This document shows, in pieces, positions 12,122 to 22,722 of a DNA stretch of 64,000 nucleotides. Under the pieces are notes generated by a model. It was not told where the DNA came from. It made no database searches and saw nothing but the letters and a program-made list of their open reading frames with translations. The position numbers and the translations under genes were made by a program. Source of the DNA: Eutreptiella sp. 'Long Island Sound 2002' (taxonomy: Eukaryota; Euglenozoa; Euglenophyceae; Eutreptiales; Eutreptiaceae). The stretch is taken from assembly GCA_964036045.1 (NCBI GenBank), contig OZ038381.1, positions 119,594,843 through 119,658,842 on the forward strand. The letters are read 5' to 3'. Within the stretch, counting starts at the first letter, position 1. Each line of letters opens with the position of its first letter.

Positions 12122-13068
12122 TTAGGAACTCCCCTCTTGTAGTCTTCGTCGCTGTCGTTCTGCCTTCGTTGCGCGCACTCCTCGATCCTTTCGCCCTCTG
12201 GATACTGGTCGATTGTCCACAGTGGCCGCGTCACGGTCTCCCACGCGTTCGACCCGCTCCACATTCGTACTTGCCTGCCAGGGGCGTCGCGCTTGGTGTT
12301 CATGGCCTGGACAGGGCCTTCTTGTCACCTCGTTGAACAGGGACGTGTGCGCCGTTGGCCTGTCACGTTCGTGGTGTTCACCGGTGCTCCTCTGCGGTTC
12401 CTTCATTTCTTTGTCTTTCTCCTTCTCCCAAGCCTCGAGTTGGCGCTGTTCCCATTCGAACTGACGAAAGACATGTGCCGCCACGTGCGGCTTGTTTTTC
12501 CCGTGCCACTCATACCATTCTCGTCAGCGATCTTGTTTGCTCTTCAATTCCTCCAGCGTCGCCAGTCTCCTTGTCGTCTGCTGGCCACTGCTCGCTGACC
12601 CCTTATCGTCGGGTATGACCAACGCCACTCGTGTCACGATGCACCTCAGCACACCTCCATGCACGAACGCAATGTCACTGTGATACCTCGTGCGCTGCCT
12701 GCAGTCATATTGGCAGCACGCTTGTGTGCGTGGATTATCCTCGAAGAACTTGTCGCGCTCTTCCAACATTTGCCGGCGTCTGTCCGAGATGGCCATAAAC
12801 TCCTGTCCTGCTGCCGTTACGGGTTGTCCTTGAACGGTGCGCACCTGGCTTGCGCCTTTCTCGCAATCAGCATCTCCACAATGGCCTCCTGTAGGCTGTC
12901 TTCAACGTCCACGTACTCAGGCGGCTCCTTCTTCTTCTTCTGGGCCGTCACCGCAAAATCCTCCTTGTCAGCAGCACGCACATCCTTCTTGACAGCACAT
13001 CCTTCTTGACAGCAGTGCACGCATCCTTCTTGGCAACAGTGCGCGCCTCCTTCTTGGCAACAGGGCAC
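12122..13068 (-). pseudogene. Gag-like ORF of the non-autonomous LTR element
   Basis: Minus-strand frames from 13068, 12844 and 12484 can be chained into about 315 codons with one frameshift near 12830 and one in-frame TGA at 12526-12524. The amino end holds three tandem CCQEG motifs from a short DNA repeat (plus 13010-13070). The middle is acidic and charged. The carboxyl half is highly charged and probably helical, with WEKEKDKEMKE as an example. There is no CCHC knuckle or enzyme motif. The position after the 5' LTR suggests a structural gag-type protein, which is an inference from context rather than from a recognised family. Confidence 0.4.
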
Positions 13069-13145
13069 GCATCCTGATGGATGCTCTCGCTATGCCATGA
13101 TCACTCATTCTCCGTCCGCCCGCGTCCTTTTCGAAGCTAAATGAA

Positions 13146-13631
13146 TGTTAATATTCCGTTGGGGTATATTTGGGTTCTGGCTCTTTCTCCGTGAGTTCTC
13201 TTAGTTTTTCAAAATCAACTTCCCAAAAGTTCCTTCATCCTTCCAAACTCCTTCCTGAGTATCCCACAACGCGAGCACGATGAGCGTCATTCATGATTAC
13301 AATAAATGAACAGAGTGTTCATTTAGCATGCCTGCACAACAAAATGCTGCAGGGCCTGCCAACAACAACCTAAACTATGCATGCCGAAAAATATACATGA
13401 CACACCATAATAAAAATGTAATCTTTCAGGCATGTCCTGCATGCGATATTATCCTGTGAAACTGCAACGCAATCTCTGTGCTGTCTCCATGCGCGTGCGT
13501 CCTGTCAACGTGCGCGCGCTCTGTCTGTTTGCGCTTCTGTTTCCTGTTTCTGACTCTTTTACCCCACTGGATTCTGTTCTGAACGGGGGGCTGTCACATT
13601 GGTGTGTGGGTCTGATGCCCAGGGTATTGCA
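13146..13631 (-). repeat. LTR (5' LTR of the minus-strand element)
   Basis: This is the 486-bp partner of 10148-10633, exactly the same length and followed by the duplicated CAGAC. A primer-binding site would lie just left of 13146 on the minus strand. I could not match it to a specific tRNA. Confidence 0.9.
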
Positions 13632-14162
13632 CAGACCTCGATCCACACTCGTAGGCTCGGGTGCCACTGCCCCGGGATTGGAGTCAGTCTTCAAGCACTC
13701 ATGCTCCTTCGGTTTCTCTGGAGGCGTAGGTTCTCCAGACACCCAGTTGGGCTCCCACTCAGATGATTGGGCCGAGGAAGCCCAGTCCGTTTCGCCTTGA
13801 GGTATCTCCAACGTCTCCTCGCCCCATGTAGCTCCGAAGATGGTTCCCAAAGGCGCCTGGTTCCCCTTACCTTTCCTTGCCGCTCTTCTCCAGGCCTTGA
13901 CCGTGGCATTTGCCACTTCGATCCCTGCGGTAGGAGAAGTTTCGGACGGGGGGATCGAGGAGACCACGGAAGCTAAGGCTGCTGCCACAGGGTCCTTGCC
14001 TTCGAGACGCCTGAGGTTCGCCCGCGATAAGCCGGACGCCTCAGCGCTTGCACTCGGGCGGGCTCCTTCTGGATATATCTCTTTGATTTCTTCCGCCCCT
14101 CTTGTTACTGCAAGTTCTGCCAGAGGACCAGTATCAACGGGTACACCACTGGTAGATGACAA

Positions 14163-14459
14163 GCACGGTGGTGGCTAGATTGTGCTGCCTACAGGCACGG
14201 CTCAGCCAAGGGCCGTGTCCTTGTTGATGTTTAATATTAGCATGTGTGTCACACGTGATGCACCACGTAGAGGGTAAAGGAGGAGGTACCGTGAGGGGAT
14301 GAGGGTGTGAGTAGACACACTTGAATAGACAAACCTCCTAACCATATAATAATAACCTGACCTCATCACTAACCCACGCCCTAGGAGCCATATTACGTAT
14401 ATATATCATACATACACATAATAGAGCGATGCACGCCAACAAACACAGGACATACTTGT
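14163..14459. other. Spacer without a gene before the giant family A element
   Basis: About 300 bp of AT-richer sequence, including an ATATATAT-type stretch near 14397-14410, separates the split minus-strand ORF from the T-poor sequence of family A. I see no coding frame and no tail or target duplication that fixes the 5' boundary of element A. Confidence 0.4.
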
Positions 14460-14989
14460 GCACGCACATCGATTGGCAGGGCCGGAGGTACACATTCGTC
14501 CGGAGGACATCACAGGTTCCGGGCCTCGCGGTGGCAGCCTTGGAGCACGTGGTGCTACACGAACACAGCGCAATGCTACACAATACGACCAACAACAAAA
14601 ACAACATAAACCGCGGCATGGCACACCCAGCGCCCTGCACCGCAGGACACCACCTAACGCGACACAACGAAACAGCACAGCACACACTGCGACACGACGC
14701 AACGCCACGACCACACTACGCCGCACAACCCAACGCCAGCCAACACGGCGCGACAAGGCAACACGAATACGCAACGCCGCGCCACAAACCACAATAAACC
14801 TGACCCCACATCTTATGTGCCGCAGCACCTCCGCATGGCTGCTGCTGACCGACGATAAAGAGCGCCATTTGTACCGTGCAATACAGCAGGCAAACAAGAT
14901 CCCGGAGACGCCAACCGCAAGGGCAAGAGGTATGCTGCCTACCAATCCTGTAAGGTGCACACACACATGCGACAACACGCGGCAGAAAA

Positions 14990-16336
14990 GTGGGAGGTGC
15001 ACGTACAGGCGAAGATTCCACACCCACATACGTGACACGCAAGAAGACCACACACGCAATGCAAACACAGGACACGATGGAGCAGGAGCACCAGGACAAC
15101 GACGCCCGGGGGAGACCCGCAACGCCCAGCACGCCTTCAACAACCACCAAAGGGGGGACACAACGCCCGGCCGGCCCCGACGATCTCGGCGACCCCGGAA
15201 GCCGGAAGCACGCACCAGGCACGCCACCCCCACATCCCACCCACGCGGTACACGGCGAACGCCAGGATCCAACGACCCACGACCACACGAACTATGACCC
15301 CGGCACCGCCGACACACCCGAGCCCCGGGGGGGGGAGACAACACGGGGGGGAGCGACACGACGCCAACTGAAACCGGAACCAGACCAAACCCTATCACAA
15401 CGTACCGACTACAGTGCCACAAGCCGGACCGCAAGTACCGTGACACGCCAGCGTACCCCGAGCCAGGACCGCACGGAGTATAGCCAAAACACATACTACA
15501 GCCACATAACAGGGGGAGACGCCTACGACCCGAAACAAGAACCGGCCCCGTCACAACACACGGACTACAGCGACCGAACCACGAATCAATCCACAAACGC
15601 CGCACTGTGCAGGCGTACACGGAGCCCCAATCACGTGGAATACAGCGCCCAAGACACGGACCATTGCGGCACACCTCACCACGAGGCGCCGCACTGCGAC
15701 AATCGGGACGATTCCCCGCGACCAGGGCCACAAACGGAGACGATGGCCGCGGAGATAACACGAACAAGCCCACCGGAGGACCACACACACGAAGCACCGC
15801 TATCCGTGTCCAGTGGCACCTCAGGCACCGCGATGGACATCCGCTCCCAACTACCAACCCCTCCTGAGGCCCATGACCCACCCCTGGAGTCACTGCCCAG
15901 TGGCCTCGACATCTCCACGAACCGCGACCCCATGGACCTGGACAACGACCCACTGCAAGACAGCATCCAACGCGTGCTGCAAGTGGCAGCCGACGCGCAC
16001 CAACAACCCACATGGAGCCTATACCGGGCACTCAACGAAGCAGATCAACGGATAACAAGCACAGGAAGTAACCGAGACCCAGGGGCATACATCCAGGAGC
16101 TGCGGAGGGACATACACAACGCCCAGCAGCAATCACCGGAAGGAGTGGTGGTACAGGGACGAGAGACAAAAAACGGGAGCGTGAACGAACCTGACGCGGG
16201 CCCAACACGCGGAGGAAGCCCTGGACTTCATCCAGGAATCCGACGCCCCGCCGCCAGCAACCCTCGAGGAAACAGCGGAGGCTCTCGTCCTCACCCTACA
16301 CAGTTGGACACGGGGACACACCATCGTCCTGCATGA
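14990..16336 (+). pseudogene. Family A ORF1 amino region, low-complexity
   Basis: This is a 448-codon frame with no recognised domain. Residues 1-130 are rich in Thr, Pro, Gly and charged residues. Residues 130-235 hold about four degenerate copies of a motif like SQxTDYS or SQDRTEYS spaced 20-30 residues apart (near 15396, 15459, 15551 and 15636). A more ordered, probably helical stretch follows (IQRVLQVAADAHQQPTW, near 15965). After about 16195 the sensible frame moves to the next frame, so the last 45 codons are probably out of frame. By position it belongs to an ORF1 or gag-like protein of the element. The start codon is uncertain. Confidence 0.45.
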
Positions 16337-17522
16337 CAAGACAGGGCCCCACTACGCACGCACCGCGACATGCCGACGGAGCATTGCGGCCACGGGAGAA
16401 GCCCACCTGGAATGGAAGCCCGAGCGAGAAGATGACGAGTACACCCTAGTGCACGCCACCCGGCACAGACATAGGGAAGAGAAGGAGCCTACGCCCGAGC
16501 CCGCCACGACTCCCCCACCGAGACCCACCCCCCGACACTGGACCCTGTACCGACAGCTGGCCCATGCCCGCACCCTAGCGGAGCACAGTATCCGGCCGTA
16601 CAGGGAGGCTGCATACGTGGAACGCATGCTACAAGACTGGACCAAGTACAAAACAGAGGTCCAGGAGAGACACACGGGCCCGCCGGGCGCCATGTCCCGC
16701 ACAACGTGGGACGACATAGTGCTGGACGGAGACATCGGAGCGCTGGCTACGACCGTTCGAGCCATGTTCGGAGACGGCTCTAGACCCGACCACCCGTTTG
16801 GACACAACAGAAACCCCGCCATCACGAACGCCATCCTGGCCTACCACAGCTGGTCCACTCAGCAAAGCATCCACCTCCACACCTCGCACGATGACGCACG
16901 CGAGTGGCACCCTATTGGGCCACAAGCGCTGGAGTTCTACCTGCACGAAGATGCGACCACCGGAGCACACAACATCACCAGCCTTCGACCCACAATGCCA
17001 CAACCGATACCGGAGCCACACATACCCCCAAGTCCTACGAAACCCCAAACGCCCACGCGACACCAACACAGGCCCCCCCAACAAGGACACAGCCCGGCAG
17101 CCCACGAAAAGGCCGAACCCCCCAACGCCACCACAACCGTCCAACAACTCGACAAGCTTCTAACCTTGCGTCACGTCCCAGACAACTCCCAAATACCCCG
17201 AGGGGGGAACCACACAAGGAGCACGGCAATGACATGGCGACTACCGACAGGCACCATCGATTGGAAGAAAGTCCTCCCACGGATAGCAACAATGGCATCC
17301 ATGCGCCTCCTTACGCCACACCAAGTACACCTAACGCAGGCCACGCACCTCTTTCTAATGACCCAGGGCATGGCGACCATGGAAGGCACGGCCCTGGACG
17401 ACGACGACCAGATGCCCCAGGCCAGACACACACAAGCGATCTGGATAAACGCGTTGACCCGGACCCGGAGTGGATGGCTTTCCACTACACCCTGGACTCC
17501 ACCAAGGACAACCCCAGGCTGA
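16200..17522 (+). pseudogene. Family A ORF1 middle region
   Basis: After the frameshift near 16195 this frame reads as compact protein from about 16205 (a helical stretch around LEETAEALVLTLHSW, then IVLHDKTGPHYART) and continues through 16449-17522. A structured segment around TWDDIVLDGDIGALATTVRA (near 16705) is followed by a proline-rich linker (16990-17150) and another ordered segment (IDWKKVLPRIATMASMRLLT, near 17255). The frame shifts again near 17430. I recognise no RRM, CCHC or coiled-coil motif, so the RNA-binding role usual for ORF1 proteins is only an inference from position. Confidence 0.4.
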
Positions 17523-18955
17523 CGGAATGGCAGACAAGGTGGGCCGCAGAAGCCAACCGCCTCCACGAGATCGCCCTTGACGACACCCTCACGCCGCAGA
17601 CAATGGAACCCGCGGGACGTACCGCCTAGACACACCGGGACCCCACCAAGCACACCCTCTGGCACTACCCCACTACCATACACCCAGAGGCGGTAACCCA
17701 GATCAAAGAGACACTCTATCTGACCCTCCCGGACACCCACAACGCCCACCAGCCGGGGAAGTTCACGATATACTGGAACTTCCGGACAGACACCGGCATG
17801 GTGCCCCAGGTCGCTGAGCCGCCACTGCCCCCTACCGTCACGGCACTCGCCAGGGCGGCTCAAGCCATGGCGCACAGGGAAGGTGCCCCACAGGACTGGA
17901 CACCGAACGTCCTTGTCGAACAATGCGCCCACCACAACGCCAACAAAGCACAGCAGGCTGGACGCCGAATACACCCGCCATTGCACGACAAAGACGGTAA
18001 CCTCCAACCCCACAGCCCATGGATGGTACACTTCATACTGGAAGACCATGGGGACAAACGAAAGGGCACGGAAGTACAAATCACTCACGCCCTGGCACAC
18101 ACACACCTCAACTACACCGTCCCCACCTCAAATGCACTAGTCACCAACGGCGAGGCACGGAAGTCCACGTACAGATTGCAGGCCCACACCAAGGGCACGG
18201 CATACACAGTGTACACTTGGGCAAGGTACGGGGACCTACCGGCCCCCATCTGGCACCCAGACCCATCCTGGCACAGACCTCACCACGGGAGACGAGTACC
18301 ACGCCAGAGTGTCAAGCCAGCGGGGAACACCGCCGCCGGCACCCACGACAACCCACCCTCCCTAAACATCATAAACTCCGCGCTCGCAAACGCCAGAATG
18401 CCTCTCATAGGCACGGGGTGCCCTACCCCAGATGACACCACCCACCGCCGAACAAGGGGCACCATCAGAAGGACCCTACACCACGACATCGACAGCGACC
18501 AAGCCACCTGGATCGATCAGGGCTCTGTCACCATCAGGGTGGGGGGGTGGTTGAACACCCTAAGCCCCAACAAACTACGCAGGGTGGGGGGGCCCTACAT
18601 ACTATATGCAGTACCACACGGCATGGATGGCCCCTGCCCAGGACTGCGACCCGGGGACCCCCCCTGCGGCCACCCCTGCCCCCACGCACTGTTCCAACCA
18701 TTGCCCCCACAGCCCGCCCCACTCCCAGGTGTATACCTAAACACGATAACAGGCGCCAAAGGAGTATACCTCACGACGGGCGACACCACGGGCCAGGCCG
18801 TCCCTCTTGATCAGGTACACCACATGGCCCTGGGGCCACGACTACCCCACGCCGACAAACCGCGGAACCCGTTAGCGGGACGCGGCGCACGCGAACCCAG
18901 ACCAGTGGACCCAAACGCCCCAGGCCCCAACAGGGGCTACTACACCTCACCATGA
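17430..18955 (+). pseudogene. Family A ORF1 carboxyl region ending in an ATGA overlap
   Basis: The frame resumes near 17430 (DPDPEWMAFHYTLDS), meets an in-frame TAG at 17627-17629 and then stays open to TGA at 18953-18955. The segment 17798-18955 is 385 codons of mixed, globular-looking sequence with Cys/His clusters (CPGLRPGDPPCGHPCPHALF near 18640), possibly metal-binding but not a standard CCHC knuckle. The stop overlaps the next ORF's ATG as ATGA, an arrangement seen in several LINE clades that translate the downstream ORF by termination-reinitiation. The product is unidentified. Confidence 0.45.
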
Positions 18956-20296
18956 AACACACGGCCCAACTCCCGACCACCCTGGCGGGAGAAAAGTACT
19001 TCATCGTGGAGGGACTGACGGACGATGTCATCAGCCTGGCAGCCAACACCCTGGTGGCCACCACGGACGCGTGGGACGTCGCCGTGGGCCACCCCACGGC
19101 GCGTAAGGACAGGGTACAGGGCACAGAAGACACCCTGACGCCGGACCTTATGAACCACCTGGTGACCCTGACCAGTCCACCAGAACAACACGACCGGAAA
19201 ACCGAGGGTCCGAAGGTCACTGACTGGGCGGCCTTTAATGACAAGCCCCCGGATACCCCCACGGTGACACTAACGTGCCACCAACACACATGGTGGGTGG
19301 CACGGTGGAACGCCACGGGCACAACAGACAGGGTCCACACATTCACACCGCCAGCAGAGCCGGCGACCCCGCTGGCACTGGGGGACCGTTTTAGCCACTT
19401 CACCCACCACACCAACCACCCCAGGGCGCAGTGGCTAGCCCTCAAAACGGCGATGCACTGGACAGTGGATGCCCCAGCCACGGACACCACGCTACCCGAG
19501 ACATGGTTTACACTCACGCACAACCTGGCGGTCTATGTGCGGAAGTACGGGACAGCACAGGCGCAGCGCTGGATGTCCTGGCCCACGGACACGGAACGAA
19601 CTCTCAAACTCTGCACCACCAGCCTACAAGAACACACGAATCGATTTCGGGGTATGCACAGGCCGCAGGAGGGACAGGGACCGGCGTACAGCATATTCTG
19701 CCGCGACGCACCGAAGCCAGCCCCCATAACCGGCGCCAGAGCAACCCCAACCCAAACCGAGGCCCCGCCCGGGGGGAGCGGACGCCTCAGCCCGCAGGGC
19801 CAAACGGCCCAAACCGGAGCCCAAAGTGGCCCCAGCGCCGCCGCCGCCCGATCCACAACCGAAGCCAAAGGCCCCAGCATGCCCGCTTTTCACACGGGCG
19901 GAACGTGCCGCCATGCACCCCGAATGGCCAGACGGCGCAGAAGTACAAGGAGTATACGGAACCACGCTTAGAGGGCAACCAAAACAATTGGTATGGTTCC
20001 GGGGCAAGATACACGGCAGACTGGCCACACCGGGCCAACACGGCAACCTACAATTGAAAATCAAGTGGCACGCACTCCCAGAATGGGGCGAAAAAGTGGA
20101 GACCTCAAACCTCGAACTCTGGGACGACGGACAATTCCCGGAGTGCCTGGTGCAGCTCCGCACACCCGCCAGCCAGGTACCACCGGGCACCGTCTGGAGG
20201 GGTGACGTGCCGCAGACATGGCTGGAGGAACCGGATATACCGGAGGAAGAGAGGATGGCCGCAGCGATCAACCACAAACTGCGACTGGGACAATGA
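18952..20296 (+). pseudogene. Family A ORF downstream of ATGA, upstream of the endonuclease
   Basis: The ATG at 18952 overlaps the preceding stop. Its frame runs 339 codons to 19971. Near 19830 the sensible reading moves to the next frame and continues to 20296 (frame from 19826, 156 codons). The amino part has a Trp-rich core (TWWVARW near 19300; WMSWPTD near 19570). A proline- and alanine-rich linker follows, then a compact carboxyl region with KQLVWFRGKIHG (near 19985) and LELWDDGQFPECLVQLRTP. No catalytic motif is recognised. It may be the amino-terminal extension of the pol polyprotein or a second gag-like protein. Confidence 0.4.
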
Positions 20297-20300
20297 CTAA

Positions 20301-21234
20301 TACCACGCCGCGCCAGGGACCCCCCAGGGGCCATCAAAACGCGCGCCCACGAGGTCACAACTGCGCTCGTCACTCTCATGTCCCTCAACGAACCGGGCGC
20401 CCTGTACGACGCGACCAAAGCTCCGGCCCTACAAGACGTGCCCACCATGGCGAAATGCGACCCTGACGCCATGGTGTGGCAGGAGCAGGCCCTCAAAACC
20501 CAGACAACCCACCCCAGCTTAACCCAATCCTCACCAGGACGGGACACCAATACCGCACCACATGGGTCAAGGGGGTTCCCATGTCCCACAAAAGTGAAGT
20601 CCAAGTACACATCCACCACCACCTGGGGGTGGAAGGCCGCCTAGCGGCATACGAACTGGTAGGCCCAACGTGGCAACTGAATGTCATCAACGTACACGTC
20701 CCCTTTGGAGACGCCACTGAGACGTTCCTCGAACATCTCATGGAGGCCTACCGACAACTTGCCATGATGGGCCCGACTGTCATCATAGGAGACTTCAATG
20801 CAGCCCCCTCAGCGGACGATCGCGGAGGACGACCGACGCCCGAGGACGCAGCGGTACAAGTGGCCATGCAACATCTAGGCCTGCAGGACCATACAGCCTC
20901 TCTACGAGGCCAGCCCTCACACAGACCACCACAACCTGGCGCGGCAGATTCCCGCATCGACCTCTGCTACGCGGACTCGGCACACGTCGAGGTGACGCGG
21001 GTGCAATACCACGACCTGCCATCCAAGATCACCGGACACCTACCCCTGGAGGTACAAATCAAGGTGCTTCAGGTACCCCCGGCCTCCAGGGATGGCATGG
21101 ACTACGAAGAACAACCACCCATCCAACCGCCAGGAGAGCACGACACCCACAGATGGGTAGCATACTACCGCACGGTACAATGCATCCTGGGCCAGCAGGA
21201 CAAAACAGACCTCAACCTCACCATGCGACAGGCG
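20301..21234 (+). pseudogene. Family A APE-type endonuclease, interrupted
   Basis: This is an AP-endonuclease-like domain that in LINEs nicks target DNA for target-primed reverse transcription. Visible motifs are WQEQ near 20480 (LQE-type glutamate motif), NVINVHVP near 20680, VIIGDFNAAPSADD near 20780, SRIDLCYAD near 20950, and TGHLPLEVQI near 21030, where GH replaces the usual SDH. A frameshift lies near 20485. At 21234 the gene is cut by an LTR retrotransposon. The reading frame resumes in phase at 24981 if the insertion and one AGGCG copy are discounted. Confidence 0.85.
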
Positions 21235-21657
21235 TGTAATGGGTCCACAAATGTAGAAGATACTCTTATCTATTTTGTTTCCAAATTTATTGTAGATTAT
21301 GCATCTTTATTATAATATGGGCTGCTGAATGGCCCGCGAAATTCGCGGACGGAAAATGCCAGATGGCAGCCGCGCATCGCGATTATTGTGCGTAAGATTT
21401 AAATTTTTGATATGAACAAAACTTAGATAAAATGAACAGATTTTATAATTTTCTAGGTTTTGTAATATTCTGAGTGTTTTGTAAATTTTTAGGCATGTTT
21501 AGGACAGTTTGCTGTGTTTTGCACAGGCATGTTTGTAGATCACGTCTACTGATCTAAAATGCTTTGGAGTATTTGGATCAGTGCATGTGCTTCAGTGTCC
21601 ATGGGAACAAGGGTCAAGGAATAGACCTCAGCCAAGACCAAGTTGGCTTGTATTACA
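21235..21657 (+). repeat. 5' LTR of the nested element
   Basis: This is a 423-bp LTR with a TATA-like TTATTATAATATGG near 21308 and a perfect CCGCGAA-A-TTCGCGG palindrome near 21333. Its partner is 24553-24975. The bases after 21657 (ACCTCCAAACC) should hold the primer-binding site, which I could not assign. Confidence 0.95.
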
Positions 21658-21843
21658 ACCTCCAAACCTGCGTCGCAACGACCCGCCCAAGGACAGTGAT
21701 GGCACTGACGTGCATCTCGGCATAGCCGAACCGTAACGGCGCACTTCAGCGGCGCTACAGGGCTGCGTGGAATTAGCCCTCTCTGAAAGCCGGCGCAGAG
21801 CAGTCCTAGTGTCAGCGAGCGGGACACTCCGCCTGAGCATGAG

Positions 21844-22722
21844 GTGGACACGTTCCTTTGCGCGTTGCGCGGTGGTGACCTGACATCTGCTGTGTGCTCT
21901 CCACAGGAAGGCGGGGACAACCAACCCTCATCGGAGGTTCTGTGGCTGCAGGCAAAGCTGCTGCAGTTGGGCCTGGCAGATCGCGCTCGTGGAGTGGGCT
22001 GGATGCCTGAGTTCAAGGACTTGTTGAGTTCGCTGAAGGTCTGTCCCAGTGTGTGTCTGAGCGCGTTGCCACGCGCCTACAATGTCTGCTATGGCTGTTG
22101 GGTGTATGAAGAGACTGGTTGCACGACGCTTGCGACGACCAGAGCTGTTGAATGTGAACACCGTAAGGGTCTCTATGTGCTTGAACAGCGCTTGTTCGAA
22201 GGTTTGCTTACAGAGATGTTCGTCTGCTTGAAGCGTCGATACGAGAAGTTGGGTTTTCGCCGTGATATTGAATTTCTGACATGGGAAGCGCTGCCCGCTT
22301 TGGGTTATTCGACTGGTTATCCTCTGCCGGAGAGGGACCTGGTGGATTCTTTTGTCGCGCTGAAGAATGAAGCACGGGTGCAGGTGCTTGCTGGCAACGA
22401 TCGACTTGGCTCGAGCCGCTCGCTGGCGTTCAGTGACCAACACGTGGACGCGGGGATCGCACGTGAAGACTGGAAATGGCTGTAAGCGCGAGGAATTCTG
22501 TATGGGCGTTTGAGTGAGTTTGTGGATGTGGCCGAAGAAGACGCACGAGTTGTTCTTTTGTGTAAGGAGGACGAGGCCTTCGGGGCCTTGAGGGTGGCCG
22601 CCGGTGCTGGAGTGGTAAAGCGCACGAAAGGCAAACGTGGTAAGCGGTCTGCTGCTGCGGTTGCGCGCAGGCAGGCCAAGGGGCACGTGGAACGTGGATT
22701 TGGCGACTGTGCCCTTGACTGA
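21844..22722 (+). pseudogene. Single ORF of the nested non-autonomous LTR element
   Basis: A 213-codon frame (21844-22485) ends at TAA, but the same frame stays open afterwards to 22722, so the ancestral product was about 290 residues. The central part has a Cys-rich patch (YNVCYGCWVYEETGC near 22080) and a helical segment (LFEGLLTEMFVCLKRRYEKL near 22195). The carboxyl end is strongly basic (KRTKGKRGKR near 22620), as in many nucleic-acid-binding capsid proteins. I do not recognise the family. The start is uncertain, because no ATG lies in frame near the 5' end of the open region. It is likely a structural or captured protein. Confidence 0.45.

Larger units (their letters stand above)
10148..13631 (-). 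mobile_element. Non-autonomous LTR retrotransposon, 3484 bp, target duplication CAGAC
   Basis: Two 486-bp direct repeats, starting TGTTAA and ending TATTGCA on the plus strand, bound a 2.5-kb interior. CAGAC precedes the left repeat (10143-10147) and follows the right one (13632-13636), a clean 5-bp target duplication. A polypurine tract read on the minus strand (from CTCCCCTCCCAAAA at 10634-10647) abuts the left LTR, so the element runs on the minus strand. The interior holds only a small gag-like frame and no protease, RT or integrase, so it must depend on other elements. By eye the LTRs differ at about 20 positions (roughly 96 percent identity), so the insertion is not recent. Confidence 0.9.
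10038..14162 (-). pseudogene. Unrecognised ORF split by an LTR retrotransposon
   Basis: A minus-strand ORF starts at 14162 and runs about 175 codons to 13637, where the LTR element 10148-13631 interrupts it. If the insertion and one target copy are discounted, the frame stays open for about 33 more codons and stops with TAA at 10040-10038, so the original product was about 210 residues. It is rich in Ala, Glu, Pro and Ser, with a short basic stretch (WRRAARKGKGN) near residue 90, and has no membrane segment or domain I recognise. It could be a gag-type ORF of an older retroelement or a small host gene. The present copy cannot make an intact product without removing the insertion. Confidence 0.5.

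Noticed and set aside
14406-16031. 541-codon minus-strand ORF
   Set aside because: It is the antisense shadow of T-poor ORF1 sequence. Absence of T on the plus strand removes stop codons from minus frames. Residue composition (Cys, Trp, Val, Arg) is typical of such shadows.
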